This document shows positions 9,423 to 18,303 of a DNA stretch of 64,000 nucleotides, piece after piece; positions within the stretch are counted from its first letter, which is position 1, and each line of letters opens with the position of its first letter. The DNA lies in NCBI GenBank assembly GCA_017484135.1, contig JAFUTQ010000095.1, positions 1 through 64,000 on the forward strand, read 5' to 3'. The notes below the pieces were generated by a model. That model made no database searches. It was given only the letters and a program-made list of their open reading frames with translations, and had not been told where the DNA came from. A program made the position numbers and the translations under genes. Source of the stretch: Lachnospiraceae bacterium (lineage in GTDB: Bacteria > Bacillota > Clostridia > Lachnospirales > Lachnospiraceae).

Positions 9423-10883
9423 TTACCGCTGTTCCATCCGTACTTTCAGTTTTCTTATCAATGTCTGCATCATAGCCCGGGGACTATGAAACAATGCATT
9501 TTTGTACTTATTTTTCTGCCCGATTTCCTCCAAATACTTCTCATCGCATAAATCAATCACGGGTATATTCAACATACTTGCCAACAGCATATCCAGTCCA
9601 AAAATATGGGAAGTCGGAGAAGCATACACCAACATACACACCTCATCCCTTCTAAGCTGCTGTGCAAACGCATATGCCCGTTCTTCATACTTATCCCAGT
9701 TTGCAGATACAGAATTGGGCAAATAAATAATATTTTCTCCAGGAAATTGTGTGTCGGTCAACATATCTTTTCTATCGCAGTCTGTATATACCAACACATT
9801 GTAGCCTTGTTTTTTCAAATTTTGAACATGGCACGCTACTCGCTGATCCATATTTTGATGACCCAAATACCGATAATATATCGCAACCTTCTTCTTTTTA
9901 TTCATATGGGCAATCGTATAAATATCTTCTGTCTGTTCGAAATAAACTCTCGCTACAGCAGACATAATCTGTTCTGGCAAAAAATACTGCTGTAATATCC
10001 GAAATCCCTCAGCCTGATCTTGTGACATAAGTTTATTATGCCAGCAATCCACACAGTCCCAAAGAATTAAATCCGCAAAACGTTTCTGTACCGTACGATA
10101 CTCTTCAAAGCATCCCTCTTGATGTAAAAATTCCCGAACCAACTCTGCTGCCGAAATCCCACTACACCTTCTGTCAAACTGCTTCAAAGACAACGTGCTT
10201 CCTCCCGTAATTCCAATCCCAAGATTATAATGGTAATATTGATCACAAATCCCCAAATAGTTCTTGGCATAATACATCATCACAAAAAAAAGATATCGAT
10301 CCTCGGAGGCTATCAAATGTTGAATCTTAACCTTGGAAAATGCCGTTTTACATATCTCACTTTTCCATATCTTATTTGTAATATTAAAATCGAAGCTCTG
10401 CTCTATGAAACACATATCAACAAGCCTGGTATGTTCAATTTTCCCCTCAAATGGAGTAAGAAAATGTTCTACCCATGCTGTCATTTCATTTGTCACATTG
10501 CCTTCCGAATGTAAAATCGTGCCAAAATGAATCACGTCTACGTTCTTTTGTTCCATCTGAGCATAAAGCTTTTCACAAGCTGTGGTTTCGAGATAGTCAT
10601 CCCCATCCACAAACATAATAAACGTTCCACTCGCTTGCTTCACACCCTGTATCCGCGCATTTAATGTTCCTCTGTTCTCCGGTAAGTCTATGAGCTTTAT
10701 CCTCGCATCTTGTTTGCCATATTTCTGCAGTATACTATAGGATCTATCTGTAGAGGCATCATTGATACATATAATTTCAATTTCTTCAAGGGTCTGATTG
10801 ATTAAACTATCTAGGCAAATTTGCAATTTCTGGTCTACATTAAAAACGGGCACAACAATAGAAATCTTATTCATTGTTTTCAT
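9423..10883 (-). CDS. Glycosyltransferase family 2 with extra C-terminal domain
   Basis: This 486-residue protein has an N-terminal GT2 domain (ISIVVPVFNVDQKLQICLDS, residues 8-27; ICINDASTD near 44; DGDDY near 94 as the DxD element). The GT-A domain runs to about residue 220. A separate domain from about residue 345 (KKKVAIYYRYLGHQNMDQRV) looks Rossmann-like, as in GT-B N-terminal halves. A second in-frame ATG at 10874 has a better-spaced GAGG and may be the real start. It is the 3'-terminal gene of the long minus-strand array and converges on the plus-strand cluster. Acceptor and donor are unknown. Confidence 0.75.
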   Translation of the reverse strand: MKTMNKISIVVPVFNVDQKLQICLDSLINQTLEEIEIICINDASTDRSYSILQKYGKQDARIKLIDLPENRGTLNARIQGVKQASGTFIMFVDGDDYLETTACEKLYAQMEQKNVDVIHFGTILHSEGNVTNEMTAWVEHFLTPFEGKIEHTRLVDMCFIEQSFDFNITNKIWKSEICKTAFSKVKIQHLIASEDRYLFFVMMYYAKNYLGICDQYYHYNLGIGITGGSTLSLKQFDRRCSGISAAELVREFLHQEGCFEEYRTVQKRFADLILWDCVDCWHNKLMSQDQAEGFRILQQYFLPEQIMSAVARVYFEQTEDIYTIAHMNKKKKVAIYYRYLGHQNMDQRVACHVQNLKKQGYNVLVYTDCDRKDMLTDTQFPGENIIYLPNSVSANWDKYEERAYAFAQQLRRDEVCMLVYASPTSHIFGLDMLLASMLNIPVIDLCDEKYLEEIGQKNKYKNALFHSPRAMMQTLIRKLKVRMEQR

Positions 10884-10936
10884 ATCCTCTTTTCAAAGTC
10901 AATTGTAAAACTCACCAACTTTATCTGAGCGCCATC

Positions 10937-12124
10937 CTATATCCACTCCTTATTTTTCATAATATCAAAAACCTTCTCCGCAATCAGTCTATTCCCCTCT
11001 TCATTGACATGCAATCTATCCAAATATACGTCCTGTTCATCAAAAAGGTCTGACACATCCTCGATCCATTCCTCCTTTACCGCCTGTTCCTTTACCTTTC
11101 TTCTGAACTGCATAGACAGTTCCGCGTTTTCCTTTATTGATTGCTTTTGAACTCCACAATAACAACTATTTAACAGATATTCTTTTTCATATAAGGATAA
11201 ATTTTTCTTTCCGTTGCATAAATTCGGTTGATAAATGGTCACATGTTTTATCTCATATGCCCCACATATTGCATGGATCATTTTTTCATTATTGTACCAA
11301 AAAGAATAATTGACATCCGCTTGACTATCGGATGTCATTTCTATTCCCCATGTCACGCCAAACGGATTCGAATTAAACCGTGTCCCAACACCTCGGTTCT
11401 GTCGCTCCAGATAGTTACTGATCCTTTTCATGTATGAATTAATGTATGGATGATCATCCAGCTTAATATCATTGCTACCTGTATAATTTATCACGATATC
11501 AGGCTGTAACGGTATGCCATCTCGAATTAATTTTAGAAGCTCTTCTGCAGAAGAATATCCGCTTACACCACCGCACAAAACCACATTATTGACCCCTTCC
11601 GCTATCAAAGCTTCATGTAGAAACTCTGACCATGACCGAAATGAATACAAAAAAGCATCCGTTGTACTTCCTCCCATCGTCAGTATCCGAATGCTGTTCT
11701 TGTCCTCAACATTCCCAAACACTTGAAAACCATTATGTTCTCCGCCATCTGTATATAAATTATAGCCACATATCGGATCATAATAATACGGTGCACTCGA
11801 GCATTCTACACTATATCTTCTTATGTCTTTAAAATTCACACCAAGCTTAAATCCCATACCTTCCAGCTTTTTCCTTGCACGGAAAAATTCATCCTTGGCT
11901 ATTACAATCATTATCTCGTCTGGATTTTCGTACATCAGATCATATATCGAACGCAGTTCTTCATTCTCTTGATCACTTATCGCATAGTCGATTTTGACAT
12001 CGATGTGATAAAACAAACTACATATTTCCTTATAATATATTGTATCTGTATATAAAATAATTCTTTTGTTTTTGGCATCCTGTATTAAGAACCATAGATC
12101 ACAATCCCGAATTATTCTCATCAT
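10937..12124 (-). CDS. SGNH/GDSL-family hydrolase with N-terminal Rossmann-like domain
   Basis: This 395-residue protein is in two parts. Residues 20-105 form an alpha/beta domain resembling the neighbouring 120-residue protein. The rest is an SGNH hydrolase: block I MGGSTTDA with Ser153, block II Gly in LCGGVSGY, block III GSND (216-219), and a C-terminal DRLHVN (near residue 373) supplying Asp and His. In polysaccharide clusters SGNH proteins act as O-acetyl esterases or, when coupled to acyltransferases, as acetyl transfer modules. The start overlaps the upstream stop by 4 bases (ATGA), so it is translationally coupled. Confidence 0.75.
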   Translation of the reverse strand: MMRIIRDCDLWFLIQDAKNKRIILYTDTIYYKEICSLFYHIDVKIDYAISDQENEELRSIYDLMYENPDEIMIVIAKDEFFRARKKLEGMGFKLGVNFKDIRRYSVECSSAPYYYDPICGYNLYTDGGEHNGFQVFGNVEDKNSIRILTMGGSTTDAFLYSFRSWSEFLHEALIAEGVNNVVLCGGVSGYSSAEELLKLIRDGIPLQPDIVINYTGSNDIKLDDHPYINSYMKRISNYLERQNRGVGTRFNSNPFGVTWGIEMTSDSQADVNYSFWYNNEKMIHAICGAYEIKHVTIYQPNLCNGKKNLSLYEKEYLLNSCYCGVQKQSIKENAELSMQFRRKVKEQAVKEEWIEDVSDLFDEQDVYLDRLHVNEEGNRLIAEKVFDIMKNKEWI

Positions 12125-12483
12125 AGTTTTTCACCTTTTAACAGAACGCTGTCTCCTTCATAAGCGGTAAAATTATAATCAAAATATACTTCATATCCTT
12201 TTTCATGCAATCGCACTGCATCGTCCAAATTGTCCTGTCCCGCAGCAACAATCATGATTTCATTCTTTTGTTTTTCTATATCCTTTTCGCAGACAATTTT
12301 TTTATTCATTATACATAGTTCACGAAGATCATCCGACTGTAAATCAATAAAATTGCTTACATATATATCATTTTGTAATAAAACAGAAAACAATAATAAT
12401 GATTTCTGTCCAGTTCCCAAAATCATGATTTCTTTATCCTTATTTTCACTTATTGCGGAATTAACAAAAAACAGATTTTCCAT
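12121..12483 (-). CDS. Small Rossmann-like protein of unknown function
   Basis: This 120-residue protein starts MENLFF. The ATG at 12483 is chosen because AAAGGA lies 9 bases upstream and because longer forms would overlap the preceding gene. It reads as a compact alpha/beta fold with a glycine-rich strand-turn (IMILGTGQKS, about residues 18-27) and a second strand, IMIVAAGQDN (about 75-84). It resembles the N-terminal domain of the SGNH protein encoded next to it and of PglD-type sugar acyltransferases, but no catalytic domain follows. It may be a nucleotide-binding partner of the SGNH hydrolase. Function unknown. Confidence 0.6.
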   Translation of the reverse strand: MENLFFVNSAISENKDKEIMILGTGQKSLLLFSVLLQNDIYVSNFIDLQSDDLRELCIMNKKIVCEKDIEKQKNEIMIVAAGQDNLDDAVRLHEKGYEVYFDYNFTAYEGDSVLLKGEKL

Positions 12484-12496
12484 TGTATTGTCCTTT

Positions 12497-12805
12497 CTAG
12501 AAGTTATAAACATATTCCGGCAACTGATTTTGTGCATCGTTATCATTTGATGCAGTATCCATTACAACATGCTGATTTTTAAAGCATGCTGCTGTAATTA
12601 TTTTATTTAAATCATCATTAATATACATTTTTAATCCATTCATCAATTCCAATGGAGTTTCAAACCCATATATTTGCATTAATGCATTCTGCTCTTTTTC
12701 ATCCTCCCAATAGGTGTCCGCTTCTGTGTCAATTTCTGTAAAAATATTCGCTTTACTATCACACGCATACTCTTGAAGTCGCATTTTCTCATTAGTCAAG
12801 CTCAT
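12497..12805 (-). CDS. Small acidic protein coupled to carbamoyltransferase
   Basis: This 102-residue protein has no recognisable family. It is rich in Asp, Glu and Asn and has no membrane segment. The ATG has a strong GGAGGGA 6 bases upstream. That site lies inside the end of the carbamoyltransferase gene, so the two overlap by 14 bases and are co-translated. The tight coupling suggests a partner of the carbamoyltransferase or a carrier-like small protein; this is inference. A typical carrier-protein DSL phosphopantetheine motif is not visible. Confidence 0.55.
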   Translation of the reverse strand: MSLTNEKMRLQEYACDSKANIFTEIDTEADTYWEDEKEQNALMQIYGFETPLELMNGLKMYINDDLNKIITAACFKNQHVVMDTASNDNDAQNQLPEYVYNF

Positions 12806-14630
12806 ATTGATCCCTCCAATCCTTATCCTCGGTAAAAGGCGGCTGTTCGTTTTTGTATAGGATGTAATCCTCTATGACAAGAACATCCATATCCGTTCGC
12901 ATAAAGCAGATATACGCATCCTTTGGTGAATTTACAATCGGTTCCCCTCGCACGTTAAATGAAGTATTTATGATCACACTGCAGCCTGTTTCTTCTTCAA
13001 ATGCTTTGATAATATTATAATATTTTTCATTTCTCTTCTTATCTACCGTTTGAATTCTTGCACTGTAATCTACATGTGTCACTGCCGGTATATCAGACCG
13101 CTTACTATTAACAATCGGCAACATATCCATATCTGAATATTCCAATTGCTTTTTTAAGGAAAATTCATATCTTCGCTCTTTCTTTACATCAGCACATAAA
13201 AGCATATATGGGCTTTCGATATTGAGTTCAAAATACTCACTTGCTTTTTCTGCTAAAACCGATGGTGCAAACGGCCGGAAAGATTCTCTAAATTTAATCT
13301 TTAAATTCATTTTCGACTGCATAGTTTCAGATCTGGGATCCGCTATAATGCTTCTATTCCCCAACGCTCTTGGTCCAAACTCTGCTCTGCCTTGAAATAA
13401 GCCTATGATATTACCTTTTGCTAATAGGCTGGCAATCTTTTTCTCCCGTTTTCCATGGTCACTCTTATGAAATACTGCTGAAAATTCCTGTAACTGTTTT
13501 TCAATCTCATAATCCGAATACTCACTTCCTAAATAGGAGCCTTTTTGTGCGTCCCCCGGTTCTGCCACACGTTCATTTTTATAGTAACCATAATATGCGT
13601 ATAACGCTGCGCCAAGAGCTCCCCCAGCATCACCGGCGGCAGGCTGTATCCATACGTTTTCAAATATATTTTCCCTTAAAAGAACACCATTGGCAACACA
13701 ATTCAATGCACAACCTCCTGCCAGAACAAGATTATTAATATGCGGCATTATACTTTTTGCATATTTTGCCTGCTTTACAATGATTTCTTCCGTAATTTTT
13801 TGAACTGACGCAGCAATATCCATCTCGTGCTTTGTGATTTTACTTTCCGGTTGCCGTCTCTTCTTCCCAAATAATTCTTCCATCTCCTGGGAAATCATCG
13901 TTTTTCCGTTCTGATAGTCGAAGTATCGCAAATTAAGACGATATGAACCATCACTTTTCACATCAATAATTTTCTCTTTTATTAAATCATAATAAACAGG
14001 TTCTCCATAAGGTGCTAATCCCATAAACTTATAATCGCCCTCATTGACCTTGAAGCCGCATAAATATGTGAACGCACTATACAATAATCCTAATGAATGC
14101 GGATAGTGAATCGTCTTTAAAATTTTTATATTATTTTTTGTTCCATAACCAATGGTTGTTGTATCCCATTCTCCGACACCGTCGTTCGTCAGTATAAGTG
14201 CTTCGTCATATGGTGAGGGATAAAATGCTGATGCCGCATGGGATAAGTGATGTTTCGCAACTAAAAAATCTGTTTTCAAAGCTACTTTCCCAAAGATTTC
14301 TTCGACGCGCTGCTTAACCCAGACCTTTTCACCTGTAAGATCATCGAAGCTTCTGTTGATCAAGTTTTCTGCTTTGTTACCCAGAGAACACACATTGGCA
14401 CAAAATCTTTGTACAGTAAGAAATGGATTATCATAATAAACGATTGCGTCAAGTTCTGAAAAATTTATATTTCCTTCAGACAAACAAAACTTGATTGCAT
14501 GAAGGGGCAGACGCTTATCATGTTTTATCCGTGAAAATCTTTCTTCTTGGGCAGCAACAACTATATTTCCGTCGCTTATTAGTGCGGCCGCAGAATCGTG
14601 ATATAACGCCGATATTCCCAGTATCTTCAT
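12792..14630 (-). CDS. Carbamoyltransferase (NodU/CmcH family)
   Basis: This 612-residue protein has the full two-domain family architecture. The N-terminal Kae1-like domain begins MKILGISALYHDSAAALI and has the iron-site segment KHHLSHAASAF (about residues 146-156). It also has NDGVGEWDT and the LAGGCALNCVANG strand (near 305). The C-terminal YrdC-like part contains GRAEFGPRALGNRS (about 413-426) and FRPFAPSVL. Such enzymes transfer a carbamoyl group from carbamoyl phosphate to a sugar hydroxyl, as NodU does on Nod factor. Here the acceptor is probably a residue of the surface glycan made by the cluster. RBS GGAGGG precedes the ATG. Family assignment is firm. Confidence 0.9.
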   Translation of the reverse strand: MKILGISALYHDSAAALISDGNIVVAAQEERFSRIKHDKRLPLHAIKFCLSEGNINFSELDAIVYYDNPFLTVQRFCANVCSLGNKAENLINRSFDDLTGEKVWVKQRVEEIFGKVALKTDFLVAKHHLSHAASAFYPSPYDEALILTNDGVGEWDTTTIGYGTKNNIKILKTIHYPHSLGLLYSAFTYLCGFKVNEGDYKFMGLAPYGEPVYYDLIKEKIIDVKSDGSYRLNLRYFDYQNGKTMISQEMEELFGKKRRQPESKITKHEMDIAASVQKITEEIIVKQAKYAKSIMPHINNLVLAGGCALNCVANGVLLRENIFENVWIQPAAGDAGGALGAALYAYYGYYKNERVAEPGDAQKGSYLGSEYSDYEIEKQLQEFSAVFHKSDHGKREKKIASLLAKGNIIGLFQGRAEFGPRALGNRSIIADPRSETMQSKMNLKIKFRESFRPFAPSVLAEKASEYFELNIESPYMLLCADVKKERRYEFSLKKQLEYSDMDMLPIVNSKRSDIPAVTHVDYSARIQTVDKKRNEKYYNIIKAFEEETGCSVIINTSFNVRGEPIVNSPKDAYICFMRTDMDVLVIEDYILYKNEQPPFTEDKDWRDQYELD

Positions 14631-14646
14631 AATACTTGTCCCTCCA

Positions 14647-15354
14647 TTAAAGCTCTAGATATTTTTTCTGTGTACGTCCTACAGATTGTCTGGCTTTCAA
14701 AATTGCCTCTGCAATCGTCCAATCTTCTTCATTATCTAAGTCCTGTGCTTCATCCTTCGGAATTGTAAACGTAGCCATTTCTCCTCCAAAAACAGGGCAG
14801 ACTCCTTTTTCCTGCAGCGCAAGAAATGTTTCACGTTTCCATGCAGTCACCGCCCACACCACATATTCTAAAGCTTCTAATTTCTCGCTTGGAATCTTAT
14901 CACTTTTATCAAAATTTATTAAATTGCCCTTACACATTCCCTCAGCCTTGACAGATGCTACTGACATAACTGTATCATATTCATTTTCACGAACAAAATT
15001 TATAAATTGGTTTAATGTACTCAGCCTTAACGTAGGAGACGTTGGATTCAACATCACAACATAATCACATTCATGCCGTGTAAGAAATTCATATACAAAT
15101 TCTCTATTTGTTGCTGTATCGCCAGATAATTCAATCGGTCTTTTATGGAACTGAACTCCCAAATTTTCACAGAATTTGCCCAACTCCCTACTTTCTGTAT
15201 TGATCCAAATGCTTTCAAAGCCTCCACATTCAAACGCCAAATCAATCGGATACTGTATCAACGGCTTGTCCAGCATATACCTTATATTTTTTTGGGGAAT
15301 CCGCCTTGAACCCATTCTTGCAGGAATCATAGCAATCATACGATAATCATGCAT
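14647..15354 (-). CDS. Cytidylyltransferase, CMP-sialate/CMP-Kdo synthetase-like
   Basis: This 235-residue protein has the nucleotide-binding N-terminus MIAMIPARMGSRRIPQKNI (from residue 6), with the P-loop-like RMGSRRIPQKN of NeuA-type enzymes, and a VMLNPTSP segment (about residues 99-106). The family activates 2-keto-3-deoxy sugar acids, such as sialic, legionaminic, pseudaminic acids and Kdo, with CTP. The start at 15354 is chosen because GGAGGAAGG lies just upstream; a GTG 15 bases earlier is part of that site. No NeuB or NeuC homologue is visible, but an aldolase-like gene lies directly upstream, so the activated acid may be formed by a different route. Confidence 0.85.
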   Translation of the reverse strand: MHDYRMIAMIPARMGSRRIPQKNIRYMLDKPLIQYPIDLAFECGGFESIWINTESRELGKFCENLGVQFHKRPIELSGDTATNREFVYEFLTRHECDYVVMLNPTSPTLRLSTLNQFINFVRENEYDTVMSVASVKAEGMCKGNLINFDKSDKIPSEKLEALEYVVWAVTAWKRETFLALQEKGVCPVFGGEMATFTIPKDEAQDLDNEEDWTIAEAILKARQSVGRTQKKYLEL

Positions 15355-15390
15355 TTGTCCTTCCTCCACTGAAAGTATTTTGCATCAAAT

Positions 15391-16989
15391 TTATAATTCC
15401 TCATATTTTGAGGAAGTCAAAAATTGAATGGATATTTTTTCTCTTAATTTCTTTATCTTCTGTGCCATCTCTTTATTCACTCTCTCACAATGTTCTAAAT
15501 TAGAATCCATAGGCAGACATTCTCCGCAATAACTATTTTCCATTTTGCTGCTATATCCATCGAAGCCTGCCATCACAATGTTATTCGTCCCTATAAGCAC
15601 AAGCAAATTCAGAATCATTGCCGTAGATATATCCTGTATCGCTTCCCTTTTATCCATCAACTTGTCAATATTTAAAACATAGACCTCCTTATTATTGATT
15701 CTATTTATATTAGAGGTAATCATAACATCAACATTTCCCTTTACCATATTCAGCTGATACGTAAGCGTTCCATATCTTTTGGCATTCCCGATGAAAATTC
15801 CATCCACCTCATACTGTTCCGGAATAAAGTTGACCGCGATCACAGCCGGATTGTTTTCCGTCATATACTTTTGTATCTTTTCTTTTTCGCTGGAAACAGA
15901 TCTACCCGGTGCCAAAAGCAATACATCTTTGTTTCCATATTTAGATTTCAGAAGTTCAACCACTGATTCATCTTCCACTTCAATTGCCTGATATTCCAAA
16001 TATACTTTTTCAATATATCTATGATCATAATTTAGCTTTTTGTCTGCGCGAATCTTCTCAACAATTTCATTTACCGCCTTAACAGACAACGTTTTCTTGG
16101 CCAACAGATATTCTATATAATTGGGATGACAATCATTGGATGCCGCTAAATAATATAAAAGGTTATAACCCCATTTTTTTTTCTGATAGATAGGTAAAAT
16201 ACAAGCATCAATTATTTCTAAGATCTGATCTACGTCATATCTTTTTTCAACAATATCATTCACATGCATTGCCAGCAATTCCGTCGGGGTATTTCCGGCG
16301 CTTTTCCCCATACCATAAGCCGAACCGTCTAAAATAATATCTCTTTTCGTATTCATCTCCAGCATCTCAATCGAATTTGAATATGCAAGTTGAAAATTAT
16401 TGTGCGAATGATAGCCGATTGCAATGTCCGGTTTTAAATTATAATCCAATAGTTCAAAATAATGTTTTGCCTGTTCCTTATGCATGAGTCCGTAAGTATC
16501 CACTATCCCCACTGCATAAGGTTCAATATCATTGACCTCATCGCAAAACTCTAAAAGATCTTTGTCTGTATAAGATGTAACCGATACCAGTTGAAGTGCC
16601 ACTAAATATCCCTTACTCTTTAGCTCCCTGCCAAGCTGTATCGCATTATGCATATTATTTTTTTTAAAGATGATCCTAATTCCATCCAGACAAGTTTCAC
16701 TTTGAGACTGGACTTTATTAATCCCACACGTTCCATAATCAATCATTCCAAAAAATTTCGTATTTTTCTTGTCATATTTATTATAAGCTCTATTGACTGA
16801 ATGAGTATCTGGAAAAATAGTACGATTTATATCAAATGGTCTGTTTTCGTTTATAAATCCTACTTCAATAATATCAATCTTGGACATAAGCAGTCTCTGA
16901 ATGATATATTGTATGCAGCTTCTTCCAAACTCCCAATCATTCACATACCCACCATCACGCAACGTGCAATCTAAAAGCTTTATATTCAT
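15391..16989 (-). CDS. HMGL/DmpG-type aldolase domain fused to C-terminal Rossmann-like domain
   Basis: This 532-residue protein starts at ATG 16989, which has GGAGG 7 bases upstream. Residues 1-300 form an HMGL-like TIM barrel: DCTLRDGG (7-14, metal-binding Asp and catalytic Arg), GYHSHNN (192-198, metal-binding histidines) and DGSAYGMGKSAGNTPTE (221-237). The family cleaves or forms 4-hydroxy-2-keto acids with pyruvate, as in 4-hydroxy-2-oxovalerate aldolase. Residues from about 335 (VLLLAPGRSV) form a second alpha/beta domain reminiscent of the nucleotide-sugar fold in DUF115 proteins. Next to a CMP-sugar synthetase gene, it is a candidate for making a 2-keto-3-deoxy acid sugar from pyruvate and an aldehyde. 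That reaction is inferred. Confidence 0.75.
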   Translation of the reverse strand: MNIKLLDCTLRDGGYVNDWEFGRSCIQYIIQRLLMSKIDIIEVGFINENRPFDINRTIFPDTHSVNRAYNKYDKKNTKFFGMIDYGTCGINKVQSQSETCLDGIRIIFKKNNMHNAIQLGRELKSKGYLVALQLVSVTSYTDKDLLEFCDEVNDIEPYAVGIVDTYGLMHKEQAKHYFELLDYNLKPDIAIGYHSHNNFQLAYSNSIEMLEMNTKRDIILDGSAYGMGKSAGNTPTELLAMHVNDIVEKRYDVDQILEIIDACILPIYQKKKWGYNLLYYLAASNDCHPNYIEYLLAKKTLSVKAVNEIVEKIRADKKLNYDHRYIEKVYLEYQAIEVEDESVVELLKSKYGNKDVLLLAPGRSVSSEKEKIQKYMTENNPAVIAVNFIPEQYEVDGIFIGNAKRYGTLTYQLNMVKGNVDVMITSNINRINNKEVYVLNIDKLMDKREAIQDISTAMILNLLVLIGTNNIVMAGFDGYSSKMENSYCGECLPMDSNLEHCERVNKEMAQKIKKLREKISIQFLTSSKYEEL

Positions 16990-17019
16990 ATGACAACCTC
17001 CAAAAAAGCACAATCAGTC

Positions 17020-18285
17020 TCATGTATTAATTACGTTCTGAAATTCTCTCCGTTCAAACACCTCTAATTCCCCGCCTCTTGTTGCATTATATATACGAAC
17101 GTTTGCTGAATCACAAAAATATTTTATATCCACAAATGATCTTTCTACAAATTTCCACGCTTCCAAAACATCTCCTACATTCTTATACGCTTCTTGTTTC
17201 TGTTCTTCATTATCATAATATTTTTACTAAAAATTGTTCTTTTTTGATAAATCAAGAACATTTACACCATTTTCATCTTTTTTAACAGGTGATGAATTAT
17301 CACATCCAAGTAAATATATCTCAGAAAACCCCATATATATCGCAATATTTATTAGCTTTGCTGTGATTGTTCCATAAAAATGGATTCCTCTAAGAATATC
17401 ACGATTAAAAAACCTCGGTGTTCTTTCCGCCTGAATAAACGGGTAGTAAATCACATCCTTTAATAAAATGCCAAGTTTGGTATAGGTCTGAACACATACC
17501 AATTTAGGAAATCCTTCTAAACAGTTTATATCTTCTTTCTTCAACCTGACATATTCTAAATCAGAAGCCCCCCATATATCCGGTCTCCAATCCGTCTCAT
17601 CAAATATATTGTATATTCCTTTTGCTGCAAAGCAAAAAATTCCTTTTTCTTTCAGCTTGTCCAGATCTTCCGCCCTTAATGATGGCCCATTTCCAATGAC
17701 AAAACATTTTTCTCCCAAATGTGTATCCTTTAATGCCTCTAATCGCTTTCTGTTTCCCGGACAGGCCTGCTCGACTGCTGTTAATTGAAGTTCCGCAATC
17801 ATATTATCAAATCCATATGTCGTCATCCACACAGCATCATTTTGCAACTTTTTATATTTTTCCATAGCCTCATCACGGATTTCATTTTGATTTGCAATAT
17901 GTTGATAGACATCGTCACTCAGTGTTTGAATTCTTTTTGTCAAATCATCTGATCTATTGTCTACATGTTGGATAATTTGTTCGTGCTGTTTTCCGATATA
18001 TTCATACACATCATCGCTCAGTGTCTGAATTCTTTGTGCTAAATCATTTGATGTATTGTCTATATGTTGAATAATTTGTGCATCCTGCTTTCCAATATGC
18101 GCATACAATTCATCGCTTAAGGAACGACATTTTTTATCAACTTCCTCATATTCACTTTGCGACAAGTCCTCTATTTGTTTCTGTAATTCTTCTTTACTTT
18201 CCTTCAATTCAGACAGCATTTTTTCCATCTGAGATATTCTGAAATTGATTTCTGAAATTCTCTGCTCTACCTCTGATCTCTTCAC
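17020..18285 (-). pseudogene. DUF115/MAF-like protein interrupted by two in-frame stops
   Basis: The open part (18285-17227) encodes a coiled-coil N-terminus, then CFVIGNGPSLRAEDLDKL (around residue 200) and the LLGCDNSS motif of DUF115/MptE-like proteins, which build sugar-related products near flagellar and capsule genes. After KKNNF come TAG and TAA back to back (17229-17224). The same frame then resumes with KYYDNEEQKQEAYKNVGDVL and ends with RIYNATRGGELEVF, the expected C-terminus, at a TGA at 17020. Either two compensating indels in neighbouring T5 and A5 runs or two substitutions explain this. The start GTG 18285 has AAGGAG 7 bases upstream. A truncated protein or a sequence error are both possible. 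Confidence 0.75.
17920..18117 (-). repeat. Tandem 33-residue coiled-coil repeat in the DUF115-like gene
   Basis: Two consecutive 99-base units encode near-identical 33-residue blocks starting SDELYAHIGKQ and SDDVYEYIGKQ, each ending in RIQTL. A partial third unit (SDDVYQHIANQ) follows. The blocks share the pattern QIIQH(I/V)DN and look like an alpha-helical coiled-coil spacer. Copy number could vary between strains by slippage or recombination. Confidence 0.85.
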
Positions 18286-18303
18286 AAGTTTCACTCCTTA
18301 AAC

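Noticed and set aside
17920..18117. Possible CRISPR-like or minisatellite array
   Set aside because: Only two units, in frame, encoding a coiled coil; no spacers and no cas genes.
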